Part shown: one piece after another, positions 44,492-55,644 of the stretch
How the letters are laid out: every line of letters begins with the position of its first letter
How positions within the stretch are numbered: the first letter of the stretch is position 1
Assembly (NCBI GenBank): GCA_016743995.1
Contig: JADGFG010000001.1
Coordinates: 1-59,603 of the forward strand
Length of the DNA: 59,603 nt
Origin: Kangiellaceae bacterium
GTDB taxonomy: Bacteria > Pseudomonadota > Gammaproteobacteria > Enterobacterales > Kangiellaceae
Reading direction: 5' to 3'
Position numbers and translations under genes: made by a program
The notes under the pieces: generated by a model
What the model was told of the DNA's origin: nothing
Database searches by the model: none
Seen by the model: the letters and a program-made list of their open reading frames with translations, nothing else

Positions 44492-47400
44492 CTAAAGTTT
44501 TGCACTAACACTCCTGGTATAATAATTAAACCATAATAAAAATAGCAAACTCAATATAAAGAAAGTGCCCATTGAGCCGCCCCCCCCACCGCCACTGGAC
44601 GCTTCAGCAGTTGCTGGTGCAGTAGTCGATGCTGGCTCTATACTTTCTGGAGTAGCAGGAATAATCGAAATAGTCTCTGTGATGCTTTCAACCGGGTTAG
44701 CCACACTAATCCCGCCGGGATCAACGATGGTTCCATTGGCTTCACCGTCGGTATCATTAGCGCCGCCATCTTCTATTAACATCATTAAACACCAGTGACC
44801 AGTAGTCAAACCTTCCTGGTAAGATGCATCATTCGGCGATGGACAAACCCCGGCTTTTCCGGCAGCAGAATAAAGCTTGTTTTTACTGTCAACAGTAAAG
44901 TCTTGCCAACCGTATTGAGAATGCAATTTTCGATAGATTGCGCCAACAGGAATCGCAGTGCGCTGCGGAATAACCAGACGGACCGATTCACCTTTTACTG
45001 ATAACTCGCTCATTTCAAAGTCAAACAGACCACCAACATTAGTGTAGTTTGTATCTTTACCATATTGATTATAAATACTACTTTTGATTAGCGTATCATC
45101 ATCAACCTGTGCACCACCTTCATTGTCTTCCATAGCGACAGCACCTAATAAAAGTCGCACTCCCGGTTCACTTTCCATTGAGAATTTGCCTTTGTCAGAA
45201 CTGCTAAGATTAACATTTTGCTGTAATATATTAGCGGCTTTAATCGCATCCAGATAATCGGGTATACCATCTTCGTCTGAATCATCATAGCCTTCATGTT
45301 CGTCAGATAGACCATCTTCATCGCTATCGGTATTAGCGATTAAAACTGGAGCCAGAGCAAGAACCTTCAGGTTAACTTTTGCACTTGCTGATTCTGTTGG
45401 CACACCATTATCGCTCACTCTCGCTTTTAAGGTATAAACACCCAGATTGGATGTGTCAGGATTAAAAGTAAAACTCGTTGCCGACTGATCCGTATCCACT
45501 AAACCGATATCGGTACCATTCCAGTTAACCGTATGTTGATCCGATGAATTAGCATCTTGAATCGTTGCGGTCACAGTGACTAACCCATCTACGCGATTAA
45601 CCTGAGTAACATTTTTACCATTTTGTCGTGCGGTCAGTTTCACTTGTGGCGCAACATTACGCTCTACAATTGTGATCTCATGGCGCTGATTAGCGCCGAG
45701 CACTGCATGGTCAGGTACACCGAGATTCAATACTAACAGCTCATCACTTTCAGTCAGATTATCATTATCAATATTTATAATGACTTGCCCTTCCTGTCCG
45801 CTATCTGGTCCTTCTCCACCTGCAATTCCTTTTTGAATAATAATCGCCCCATTCACAATACCTGTAACAAGCGTGTAGTCATCAGTTGTGACCGTTCCAC
45901 TCAAGTTCACGGGAATTGAAACCGGATATTGAGGCGCAACACCTGACAAGGCAACCTTAATTTCAACGGTATCTCCTTCGGCAGATAGCCGTGCTTTGCT
46001 AATTAGCACTTGTGGTTTAATGTTAATAATTTGAGTGGCTAACGTCTTATTACCAGCACTATCTTGCGCACTCCAGACGACTACATGATTCCCTGAAGTT
46101 AAGTATTCCTCGCTCACGAGTGTCACAGAAACCACGCCATCAATATTATCTTGAGCGCTCACATTACTCGTTGGCACTTCGGTTAACACACCGTTTGCAT
46201 CCAATGTGATTTCTGCAATCAAACTAATCACTGGCGGCACCGTATCAATGGAATTTTGGAACTCTTGTAAATTTGAAAGTCCATTACCATCAGTATCTAA
46301 TGCTGCATCAGCTAAATCCGTTGGATTAAGATTGTGATCAACTTCCCATCCATCAGGCATCCCATCACTGTCACTATCTGCTGTTAATGGATCGGTATTA
46401 GCCGTTTGTTCTTCAAGATTGGTTAACCCGTCATTATCGCTATCTAATCCGGCATCACTTGAATCTTGTGGATTAAATCCATATTGAATTTCCCAAATAT
46501 CCAGTAAGCCATCATGATCACTATCTGCGGTTACCGTGTTAGCAGAGGTAGTAAAGCTGACAATCTGACTCAATTCACTCCCGCCCTTAATGTTAAAGGC
46601 TTTAATCTGAGCATAATAAGTGGTTGCAGCTTGCAATTTTGACAGCGTCACTTGATGAGATTTTTTGGCTTTAGTTTTTGATTCTTTTTCTAATAGTGCA
46701 TTCGAATCAGTCGCGTAACTCACTTGTCCATGAGTGTATTTACTCGTATCCCAATGAATTACTGCAGAATCTTTTGAAATATTACTAACCAAAGGTTGCT
46801 GACTAAATGCCGGTGAAGTTAAGTTACTGGATGTGCCAGAATTAAATTCAACAATATTGCTTTGTCGTTGATTCCCTTTAGCATCTGCTGTTGTTACTCG
46901 GCATTCATAATCTGTATTTGAGCTAAGTCCATCAAAAACAACTCGATGTTCACGCGTGCTTTTAGTTGAACCTTTTTTATGCCATTTATTGGTTCCTTTT
47001 TCACGATATTCTAGCTGTACGACACTGTCTTCATCTGTGGTTAATTCGATTGTCGCTACGTCACCAAAACCATCGATTTTTTCTGCGACCGTCGTAATCG
47101 GTGCGTCATCATCACTTTGAGTAGAAATGTTAACCGCAATATTTTGATTTGCTGTATAACCATGATGATCCGTCGAATAAACGGTACATTGATAACTCGT
47201 ATTTGCTTGTAATCCCGTCAGAGTTAACAAATGATCCTTTATACGTTTACTATGATTTGTTTCTAACGTTGCAGCATTTCCACTGGCTTGACAAACCAAA
47301 CGACCATCAGCATTTACATCAGTTTCCCAGGTAATCGTCACTGAGTTGTTGCTCACACTATCAACTTCTACATCAGTCATAAAATGAGGATTACCCTGAT

Positions 47401-50400
47401 GCCCTCTCACTTTCGTTCTGAAAGACATCACCTCACTCATAACCATGTTACCCGCAGCGTCTTGAGTTTTTACTCGGAAGTAATAAACCGTATCGGGCTC
47501 TAATCCTGTAATTGGTAAATTATGGAAGGTTCTTAAACCACTTTTGGATTCAATTTGATTAAGCTCATTGGCTGAAGTTCCAATAGCGACCATAGTCGTT
47601 GCTGATTCACTGGTTTCCCATCGAATGACAACACTTTGATGAGTAATATTTTGAATCAGCGGACTACCAATAATTAATGGTGCTGTGGTGTCAGGCGTCG
47701 CCAAAGTGGTAAAACTAATTGGCTGACTTAAAGTTGGGCCATTACCATTAATATCCATTGAAGAAACCGTTAACGTATAAGTCGTTTCTGGCGTTAAGTC
47801 CGTTAACGGCATTGAGTGCTCAATGACATAGTGATTATCTTTTACGACATGATACTCGGTACCATCATTGTAAGACACACCACTTGTCGAAGCTTCGTCG
47901 GTTTTCCAGATAACGGTGGCTTCTTTATCGGTGATATCAATGACCATAGGCAATAATAAAATGGCTGGTGGCGTCACATCTGGCGCAGGTAATGTTGTGA
48001 CCGAAAGCGGCTGACTGACGGTCGGACCGTTGCCTTCCTGATCGGTAATATCAACGACAAGGGTATAAGTCGTATTCGGATCGCGATTGTCGATAACAAG
48101 GTCTTGACATGAGGCTAAATCATTCAAAACATAATTGGTGCTATCAACAAGGACATTACCCGTTACCGGTTCATCTGCACAAAATGAGATTGTAAATTTT
48201 TCATAAGTAACATTTGATACTAAAGGCCCTTCAACAAATAGTGGCGCTTTGCTATCAGGTGTCGCCAAAGTCGTAAAACTGGTACTGCGAGTGGCAGATG
48301 CCCGTTGCTCTTTATCAACCGAATGCACATCAAGGGTGTAGTAAGTTTCAGGATCCAGTCCGGTTAATGGCACGCTATGATGAGTGGTTAACTCACTAGA
48401 CTCGAACACTTGATTATTCATTAACGTGACAACACTGGTTCCGGGCTTGTCTGACTGCCATTCTACGACGGCAGATTTATCCGTGATTTTTTTAACAAAA
48501 GGCCCCGCAATAATTTTGACTGCGGTTTTATTCGAGTGCATTAACCAGATATGCTCTGTCGTTTGTTGCGATATTTGATGCTGTACATTAGTGACAGCAA
48601 ACCCAGAACCAGTTGGTGGATTCACTGATACATCGGTATTTTGTAAATTAAAGATTGAAAATCCAAACAGACCGCTTTGATCGGAAATGGCATTCGTTGA
48701 TGCGCCATCACCAGTATTTTCTAAATAATAGCTCACCGAACTTTGCGCAAGCGAGTAATCAATTCGTAATTTAACGCCAGGGACAGCCACTCCATTTTCA
48801 TCCAATGCTTTACCCGAAAGTACTGACATTGGAATCACAACATCAACTTGAGTATCAGCAGTCACTGAAATATTTTTTGGTAAATAATAAACCGAAGCAT
48901 AATCAGGCACTGGGTACGCCGTATTAATCGTTCCGTTACTGGTTGAGTTAACCGGCTGCAAGTAAGGACGTAATTTATAATTACCCGGTGCAACTTTAAA
49001 TTCAAAGTATCCATTCACATCGGTATACGAGGCAACATCTACTAACTGATGATTCACTTCATCGTGCACAGTGATCATGGTGTTATCCAACACAGTACCT
49101 TGACTATCTTTTAAGTACCCTGACAAAGTCAATGATTGAGCTAAGGTAAAGCTTTGTGTGGTATCTTGTGACATTGAAAAGTCACTGACTTTAGTGGCAG
49201 CTAATACACGATTATCTAATGGTGGCGTAAAGATAATGTCCATGGTTTGATCGGTAAACAAAGCGACAGAGAACTGACCATTCGAGTCGGACCTGGCATG
49301 GGTATAAATTGAATATCCGTGACTTTCCAGGTAATAACTTAAGCTATCTGGATCTGACATGTTTTGATGATAAATGTGACTAATTTTTAACGATACGTTA
49401 GCGACAGGGTCACCATTGCCATCGATTGTTGTTCCGTTTAATAATGCTAATGGTAGTGTAACGTCTTGAACGGTATTGTTAGTCACAACGATATTTTCCT
49501 GCGCAAATAAAGCCGTCGCGAAATCTGGTAACGGATAAGTCGGTTGCTGACCTCCACTAATTTTAACACTACCGAATGGATTTAAATGCGTCTGGATTTT
49601 ATAAGTGCCCTGCTCCACTTTAAACTGATAGAAACCGGTTGCATCAGCATAAATTTCTCGACCGATTTGCTGATCACTACTTTGACTATGCAATGTTAAT
49701 CTGGTGTAGTCAATGATACGACCTTGAGTGTCTTTTAAATAGCCGGATAGTGTCACCCCGTCAACAATGGTAAAAGTCTCTGATGCGTCTGCTGCCAGGG
49801 TATAGTTGCTAATCGTTGTTACTGCTAAATCAGCACGTGACACCGGTGGAATTAAACTGATATCAAATTCTTGATTCGTTAATACGGCAAATTGGAAATT
49901 ACCACTAGCATCTGAAATCGCATTACTATTCGCATCTGTACCATAGTTTTCTAAATAATAGGTTTGGGCTTTATCTTCGTACTGATGTTTTATTGCTAAA
50001 CTAACACCAACAACAGGGTCACCATTACTATCAACGGTTTGTCCTGAAAGGTAAGCGAATGGTAATACAACATCTAACTGAATATCAGCTGTAAGTTTCA
50101 AATTTTGCGACACATGATAAATCGCAGCAAAATCTGGAACCGGATAAGTAGGAACCGTCGCCGGCACATTATCAATTTGAGGACCAAACACATCAATCAC
50201 AGGACGCAGTTTGTAAGTATCCGGTGCAACAGAAAATTTAAAGAAACCGTTATTATCAGTCACCGCTCGATTCCCAACCTGATTACCGGTTGATTGTCTA
50301 TGCAAACTAATTGGCGTGTTATCAATCACTCGCCCCTGGCTATCTTTTAAATAACCTGACAATGTGATTGCATCACCAATCAAAGTGATCCAATGAACTA

Positions 50401-53400
50401 CATCAGCATCGCCAACTTTTAAACCTTCTAACGGGGTTGCACTAAACAGGCTATTAGCTGGTGGATTGACACTCACAAAATAGTCACCCGCTGCAATAAA
50501 CTGAAAACGATATGAACCATCACTTAAAGTCGTAACCGATTTTAATGCTTTTTGTTTGCTGTCATAAATAGTGACTTCTGCGCCTTCAATAGGAGAACCT
50601 TCTCCGGTCACTTTCCCCGTTAAATTGATACCAAAAGGTCCTGACGGTGTATGTGGATCTGGTGTTGGGATTGGCGTGGCTAACACATCACAAACATCCC
50701 CTATGCCATCGTTATCCGTATCTAATTGATCAGTATTCGGTGTTAATGGACAATTATCGACATCATTTAAAATGCCATCTTTATCAAAATCATTATCGGG
50801 ATGCGTGGTAGTAAAACTCACTATCTCACTTTGAGTCATCACGCCAACAGAATTAAACGCTTCAACTTGAACATAGTAAGTGGTTTTTTCCAACAAACCA
50901 GACAAAACGACACCGTGCGAAATGCTCATGGTGTTATCAGGTTTGCTACTGGTTAATGAAATCACAGTTAAACCGTAACGAATGATGGCAGTGGAAGCTT
51001 CTTCAGTACTCCAGTTCACCTTGCCACTGTTATCCGTAATATCACTAATGAAAGGTTGAACAGTAAATACCGGAGCCGCAATTTGCGCTTCTTCACCAGA
51101 ATTGAACGTGCCAGCATCACAATCCGCTTTATTTCCTGCTTGATCCGTGACGGTCACTAACTGTTCATAATCAGTCTCAGGTGCCAGTCCGGTTAACAAT
51201 ACTAATCCCGTTTTACTTAATTCTGTTGTACCATCTTGAAGCCACTGATTTGCGCCCTGGATACGATACTGAATTCTTGCGGTAGAAAGTTCATCCGTTT
51301 CCCAGATTAGTTCTGCGGTCTTTCCAAAATCTTTTGCGCCAGGTTGAACCGTACAAACCGGCGCTGTCGTATCTGGCAGTTCGGTTGTTGTAACACGAAT
51401 GCTTGCACTAACTGAGTTTTCGTTAATATCAGATGAGTAAACCGTGCACTGATAAATCGTACTCGCTTTCAATCCTGTTAATGTTATCAGGTGTGATGTT
51501 GTATATTTTTCATTGCTGGCTTCAAAGGTTTCACTATCAGTCGAACAAACTAATCGGCTATCAGTATTTATATTAGTTTTCCAACTAATGGTTAAGCTAT
51601 CAATAGTGACACTTTCAATCGTTGGCCCTTCAATGATTAATGGTAAAACAGGAACTGCTGTCGCTTTTAATGTACGGAATGATTCGACACTACTAGTCAC
51701 TTTATTGCCCGCTGCATCGCTTGATTCCACTTGAAAATAATAAATTGTATCCGGCGTTAACCCTGTGAGCGGCACATTATGCTTTTTTGTCAAACCAGCA
51801 ACCGTTTCAGTACGGTCTAGTGTATTTGATGCCAGGCCGAGTTTGACGACAGTTGAAGATGATTCATCAGTTTCCCACCAAACCATCGCACTGTTATGAG
51901 TAATGTCTTCTACAAAAGGACCTGCGATAATTTTCGGAGCCGTAGTATCAGGTAATCCCAAAGTGGTAAATTCAACCGCGTCAGATATTGTCGGGCCATT
52001 ACCTTTAGCATCGGTTGATGATACCTTTAAAGTATAAGTCGTATCAGCGGTTAAGCCTGTTAATAAGACTCGGTGCTCAGTAACCAACTTATCATCATCC
52101 AGTTCATTAACTGGCGCATTGCTATCATTCGCTTTAGAGAAAGTTACGCCACTAGTAGCAGGCTCATCAGTTGTCCAGACCACCATGGCTGTTGTTTGCG
52201 TAATATCGATCACGACTGGCCCAGTTAATATTTTGGGTGGTGCTAAATCAATTTTAGCCAAAGTCGTCGCTTCTATAGGTTTACTATCAGTCGGCCCGTT
52301 ACTGCCTGAATCACTGATACTACAAACCACGCTATAGGTCGTATTAGAATTTAATCCATTAACAACCAACTCATGACAAGTTTGTAATTTGGTTAGTTGA
52401 AAATTAAAAGTACTCGTGTTCGGAGAAACGCCATCAACGGCAATTTGCCCGGTGACCGGCTCATCGGCGCAAAAAGAAACCGTAAAACGGTTATAACCAA
52501 TTGATGTAATATTCGGACCTTTCACAAATTTCGGTGCAGTAGTATCTGGCACTGCTAAAGTTTTAAAATCAGTACTCTTTGGATCGCTTGTCTTACCTGG
52601 TTTATCTGTTGAGGTGACTTGTACAGTGTAATTAGTATCTGGCGTTAATCCGGTTAATGGTACGCTATGTAATTTTGTTAATTTTTCATCAACAATCGTT
52701 GCGCCGCCTACCAATGTAGCAGAACTATCTGAAGCTTTATCCGTTTCCCATTTAACCACTGCCGAAACATCAGTAATACTCACGACAAATGGTCCCGCAA
52801 TAATTTTTGGTGGCTGCTCAATCACTATAGGCAACGGCAAAGTTGTAAAGCTGATTTGATTACTTGTTGTTTTGTCACCTTCCACATTAAATGCATCTAC
52901 TTCCAGGTAATAAGTTGTTTCAGCTTGTAAATCAGTTAAGTTCACTTGATGGGTTTGCGTAAAATTACTATCGTTAACATTTTTATCTAAGTTTGAATTA
53001 CTTTCACCAAACCGAACTTCTCCGGTAGATGATTGTAAAGTTGTCCAGTTGACTTTGGCTGAGAAACTAGCAATATCTGTTACAAAAGGTTGAATCGTAA
53101 ATACTGGCGCAGGCGTTGGTTCAACAGAAGCCGTATTGAATTCTAACAACGCACAGCCGCCTTTATTACCAGCCAAATCCGTCAAAGTGATTTGCTGTTC
53201 ATAAAGTGTATCCGCGGTCAGCCCAGATAAAACTTCTGCACCGGAAACTGCTGAATCAGTCACTGACTTTTGAGACCAGGCATCCGTTCCTTTTTCTCTG
53301 AATTTAATTTGCGCTGTACTTAACTCACTGGCTTCCCAAGAGATATCTGCAAGCGTAGTCATGGCATTAACTTGAGGGTCACTCGTACAAAATGGCGCTA

Positions 53401-55573
53401 TTGCATCTGGCTCAACCGTCGTTCGCGCGGTGACTGCTGTAATAACAGAGTTAACAATCACGCCATGAATATCTTTTGAGTAAATCGTACAACGATAGCC
53501 TGTGCTCAACTGTAACCCCGTTAAAGTCAGTGCATGTACCCTGGTAAAATCGTTCTCATTCACTTCCAGCTTATTATCTGCATTTTCACAAACTAAACGA
53601 CTATCCGCATTCACATTAGTTTTCCAGCTAAGTGTGATCGTATTACCGGTAATTCGCTCAATCGTTGGACCCGCACTAATGGCTAACGAAGAAGAAACGT
53701 TGGCAGATAGCGTTTTAAAAGACTGAACGCTTCCCGTGGTTTTATTACCGGCCAAATCTTCTGACTCAACTTGAAAATAATAAGTGGTATCAGATAATAA
53801 GTTGCTAATTTTAATCTGATGTTTATCATCAAAGCCTACCTTAGTTTCGACCAGGTTAAGATTACCTTGTACCGTACCCACATAAATTAAAGTTGAAGCA
53901 GACTCATCGGTACGCCAGCTGATAATCGCACTACCTGAACCGACTTCTTCTATCGATGGTCGACCAATAATGAGTGGCGGCTGTGTATCGGCAGAAGCTT
54001 TGGTACTAAATGAAATTACCGATGATGTTGTCGGCCCATTTCCCATGGCATCTCTCGAAGCAACGCTCAAATGATACAAAAGACCTGACGTTAGTCCCGT
54101 TAGTTGAACACGATGCTGAAGGGTTAAATCATCATCATTAAGCACTCTTAAATCCGATGAACTGTTATAAGAAACGCCGCTTGTTGCAGGCTCATCCGTC
54201 GTCCAATAAACCTCTGCGGTTGTATCGGTAATATTGCTAATCACAGGCCCAACAATAATTTTTGCGGGTGTCACATCGGAGGTTGATAAAGTTGTTACCA
54301 GTTTACTCAAACTGGACACGGGCCCGTTAGACGCCGCATCGGTCATGCTAATTGAAATGGAATATTTAGTTGTCGCGTTTAATGAGCTAATCGTTTTTTT
54401 ATGACAAGTGCCTAACGTCGTTAATGGGTGATTCACGTCACTCGCCCCATTAACATCAGTCATTGTAATCGTTGCCGTCACAGGTTCGTTAGCACAAAAA
54501 GCTAAGGTAACACGATCGGTATCAACGGCTGATATTTCAGTCCCGGTTAAAAACTCTGGCAGTAAAGTATCCGGTGTTGTTGCAGTGGTAAAACTCGTAT
54601 TTAACGTTGCTGAGGTATTGTTCTGAGGATCCGTAGAGTTGACTAAGACTGAATAAACTTTATTCGCGGTTAACCCCGTTAATACAACACTATGACTTTT
54701 TGTCAGAGCAGCATCATTAACCAAAGCACCACCAACGATTTGTACGGAACTGTTTGCTGGTTTATCTGTTTGCCATTCAATGACTGCCGATACATCATTA
54801 ATATTTTTAACAAGAGGGCCTGAAGTTATTTTAGCGGCAATGGGATCAGCATAAGTTAAAACGCTATTTAAAGTTTGATTACCGGTTAAACTGTAATCCG
54901 ATTCTGTTTGTTGAGTGAAACCGCTATTTTGTGGTGGAACAAAACTAATATCATATAAGCAATCATTACTATCAGCATAATATCCAGAAGCAATGCAGGT
55001 ATCGCTAGAAAATAGCAACATTGTGTAATTCCCGTTGCTATCGGTTAATGTGCTGCCATTTTGATGAGTAACGCTGTATTGTGAAACCTTCTCCCTACTC
55101 CCTTGTTCCGGACCAAACCACTGTTTGGTTGTGTTAACCTCTACCCCTGCCACAGGCAGCTGATTGTTATCAATTACCTTTCCGGACAAAAGAACAAAAT
55201 TAAACGTAACATCTCTGACTGTATCAGATACCACGGCAAAATCTTCAGAAATTACACTTGATATATAGGGTTCACCGGAGAGAGAGACATCTGTCGCATA
55301 AAAGTAGGTACTTAAAATATAATCTCCAGCAACAACATTCCATGAATAAAGTCCATCAGCGCCTACCTTAACGGCATTGCCGACTGGAACTGAATTACTT
55401 CCAACTAACTGGAAAAGGCTGACTGTAGCCCCTTCAATGAAGTTACCTGATGAATCCTTCACCCTGCCACTTAGCTGGGCCGCAGACACGACATTCGCAA
55501 ACGCTAAAAAAACAAATATCATAAAAGATTTTGTAATTGCTATTCGAAAAAGCTCGAATAATTTACTGCACAT
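44492..55573 (-). CDS. Giant FnIII-repeat surface protein with GlyGly-CTERM-like anchor
   Basis: This protein has about 3693 residues. ATG 55573 is chosen: GGAG lies 7 nt upstream and a signal peptide follows at once (ends ...ANVVSA), while the longer frame begins at TTG 55597. Next come two carboxypeptidase-regulatory-like (CarboxypepD_reg) beta domains. Three blocks of seven FnIII-like modules follow (about 54835-52811, 52808-50806 and 48517-46550). Between blocks 2 and 3 are a thrombospondin-3-type calcium repeat (DKDGILNDVDNCPLTPNTDQ) and seven more carboxypeptidase-regulatory-like domains. After block 3 are further calcium-type repeats, Calx-beta/cadherin-like domains, a choice-of-anchor-U-like domain and a tail of six Gly, a hydrophobic helix and Arg. 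That tail fits rhombosortase (GlyGly-CTERM) sorting through type II secretion. A c-di-GMP riboswitch precedes it. A role in adhesion or biofilm is inferred. Confidence 0.9.
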   Translation of the reverse strand: MCSKLFELFRIAITKSFMIFVFLAFANVVSAAQLSGRVKDSSGNFIEGATVSLFQLVGSNSVPVGNAVKVGADGLYSWNVVAGDYILSTYFYATDVSLSGEPYISSVISEDFAVVSDTVRDVTFNFVLLSGKVIDNNQLPVAGVEVNTTKQWFGPEQGSREKVSQYSVTHQNGSTLTDSNGNYTMLLFSSDTCIASGYYADSNDCLYDISFVPPQNSGFTQQTESDYSLTGNQTLNSVLTYADPIAAKITSGPLVKNINDVSAVIEWQTDKPANSSVQIVGGALVNDAALTKSHSVVLTGLTANKVYSVLVNSTDPQNNTSATLNTSFTTATTPDTLLPEFLTGTEISAVDTDRVTLAFCANEPVTATITMTDVNGASDVNHPLTTLGTCHKKTISSLNATTKYSISISMTDAASNGPVSSLSKLVTTLSTSDVTPAKIIVGPVISNITDTTAEVYWTTDEPATSGVSYNSSSDLRVLNDDDLTLQHRVQLTGLTSGLLYHLSVASRDAMGNGPTTSSVISFSTKASADTQPPLIIGRPSIEEVGSGSAIISWRTDESASTLIYVGTVQGNLNLVETKVGFDDKHQIKISNLLSDTTYYFQVESEDLAGNKTTGSVQSFKTLSANVSSSLAISAGPTIERITGNTITLSWKTNVNADSRLVCENADNKLEVNENDFTRVHALTLTGLQLSTGYRCTIYSKDIHGVIVNSVITAVTARTTVEPDAIAPFCTSDPQVNAMTTLADISWEASELSTAQIKFREKGTDAWSQKSVTDSAVSGAEVLSGLTADTLYEQQITLTDLAGNKGGCALLEFNTASVEPTPAPVFTIQPFVTDIASFSAKVNWTTLQSSTGEVRFGESNSNLDKNVNDSNFTQTHQVNLTDLQAETTYYLEVDAFNVEGDKTTSNQISFTTLPLPIVIEQPPKIIAGPFVVSITDVSAVVKWETDKASDSSATLVGGATIVDEKLTKLHSVPLTGLTPDTNYTVQVTSTDKPGKTSDPKSTDFKTLAVPDTTAPKFVKGPNITSIGYNRFTVSFCADEPVTGQIAVDGVSPNTSTFNFQLTKLQTCHELVVNGLNSNTTYSVVCSISDSGSNGPTDSKPIEATTLAKIDLAPPKILTGPVVIDITQTTAMVVWTTDEPATSGVTFSKANDSNAPVNELDDDKLVTEHRVLLTGLTADTTYTLKVSSTDAKGNGPTISDAVEFTTLGLPDTTAPKIIAGPFVEDITHNSAMVWWETDESSSTVVKLGLASNTLDRTETVAGLTKKHNVPLTGLTPDTIYYFQVESSDAAGNKVTSSVESFRTLKATAVPVLPLIIEGPTIESVTIDSLTISWKTNINTDSRLVCSTDSETFEASNEKYTTSHLITLTGLKASTIYQCTVYSSDINENSVSASIRVTTTELPDTTAPVCTVQPGAKDFGKTAELIWETDELSTARIQYRIQGANQWLQDGTTELSKTGLVLLTGLAPETDYEQLVTVTDQAGNKADCDAGTFNSGEEAQIAAPVFTVQPFISDITDNSGKVNWSTEEASTAIIRYGLTVISLTSSKPDNTMSISHGVVLSGLLEKTTYYVQVEAFNSVGVMTQSEIVSFTTTHPDNDFDKDGILNDVDNCPLTPNTDQLDTDNDGIGDVCDVLATPIPTPDPHTPSGPFGINLTGKVTGEGSPIEGAEVTIYDSKQKALKSVTTLSDGSYRFQFIAAGDYFVSVNPPANSLFSATPLEGLKVGDADVVHWITLIGDAITLSGYLKDSQGRVIDNTPISLHRQSTGNQVGNRAVTDNNGFFKFSVAPDTYKLRPVIDVFGPQIDNVPATVPTYPVPDFAAIYHVSQNLKLTADIQLDVVLPFAYLSGQTVDSNGDPVVGVSLAIKHQYEDKAQTYYLENYGTDANSNAISDASGNFQFAVLTNQEFDISLIPPVSRADLAVTTISNYTLAADASETFTIVDGVTLSGYLKDTQGRIIDYTRLTLHSQSSDQQIGREIYADATGFYQFKVEQGTYKIQTHLNPFGSVKISGGQQPTYPLPDFATALFAQENIVVTNNTVQDVTLPLALLNGTTIDGNGDPVANVSLKISHIYHQNMSDPDSLSYYLESHGYSIYTHARSDSNGQFSVALFTDQTMDIIFTPPLDNRVLAATKVSDFSMSQDTTQSFTLAQSLTLSGYLKDSQGTVLDNTMITVHDEVNHQLVDVASYTDVNGYFEFKVAPGNYKLRPYLQPVNSTSNGTINTAYPVPDYASVYYLPKNISVTADTQVDVVIPMSVLSGKALDENGVAVPGVKLRIDYSLAQSSVSYYLENTGDGASTNAISDQSGLFGFSIFNLQNTDVSVNPPTGSGFAVTNVQHQISQQTTEHIWLMHSNKTAVKIIAGPFVKKITDKSAVVEWQSDKPGTSVVTLMNNQVFESSELTTHHSVPLTGLDPETYYTLDVHSVDKEQRASATRSTSFTTLATPDSKAPLFVEGPLVSNVTYEKFTISFCADEPVTGNVLVDSTNYVLNDLASCQDLVIDNRDPNTTYTLVVDITDQEGNGPTVSQPLSVTTLPAPDVTPPAILLLPMVIDITDKEATVIWKTDEASTSGVSYNDGTEYHVVKDNHYVIEHSMPLTDLTPETTYTLTVSSMDINGNGPTLSQPISFTTLATPDTTAPLIIGSPLIQNITHQSVVIRWETSESATTMVAIGTSANELNQIESKSGLRTFHNLPITGLEPDTVYYFRVKTQDAAGNMVMSEVMSFRTKVRGHQGNPHFMTDVEVDSVSNNSVTITWETDVNADGRLVCQASGNAATLETNHSKRIKDHLLTLTGLQANTSYQCTVYSTDHHGYTANQNIAVNISTQSDDDAPITTVAEKIDGFGDVATIELTTDEDSVVQLEYREKGTNKWHKKGSTKSTREHRVVFDGLSSNTDYECRVTTADAKGNQRQSNIVEFNSGTSSNLTSPAFSQQPLVSNISKDSAVIHWDTSKYTHGQVSYATDSNALLEKESKTKAKKSHQVTLSKLQAATTYYAQIKAFNIKGGSELSQIVSFTTSANTVTADSDHDGLLDIWEIQYGFNPQDSSDAGLDSDNDGLTNLEEQTANTDPLTADSDSDGMPDGWEVDHNLNPTDLADAALDTDGNGLSNLQEFQNSIDTVPPVISLIAEITLDANGVLTEVPTSNVSAQDNIDGVVSVTLVSEEYLTSGNHVVVWSAQDSAGNKTLATQIINIKPQVLISKARLSAEGDTVEIKVALSGVAPQYPVSIPVNLSGTVTTDDYTLVTGIVNGAIIIQKGIAGGEGPDSGQEGQVIINIDNDNLTESDELLVLNLGVPDHAVLGANQRHEITIVERNVAPQVKLTARQNGKNVTQVNRVDGLVTVTATIQDANSSDQHTVNWNGTDIGLVDTDQSATSFTFNPDTSNLGVYTLKARVSDNGVPTESASAKVNLKVLALAPVLIANTDSDEDGLSDEHEGYDDSDEDGIPDYLDAIKAANILQQNVNLSSSDKGKFSMESEPGVRLLLGAVAMEDNEGGAQVDDDTLIKSSIYNQYGKDTNYTNVGGLFDFEMSELSVKGESVRLVIPQRTAIPVGAIYRKLHSQYGWQDFTVDSKNKLYSAAGKAGVCPSPNDASYQEGLTTGHWCLMMLIEDGGANDTDGEANGTIVDPGGISVANPVESITETISIIPATPESIEPASTTAPATAEASSGGGGGGSMGTFFILSLLFLLWFNYYTRSVSAKL

Positions 55574-55644
55574 AATGCGACTCCGAAATAAATACAATTT
55601 AAAAAAGGCATGCTATAGGATTGTCAAAAAGATAGGTTTCACTC

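Noticed and set aside
44492-55573. Giant gene as a possible RTX or T1SS adhesin or nonribosomal synthetase
   Set aside because: There are no GGxGxD nonapeptide arrays or synthetase motifs. A Sec signal peptide and a Gly-rich C-terminal anchor point to type II secretion with rhombosortase-type sorting.
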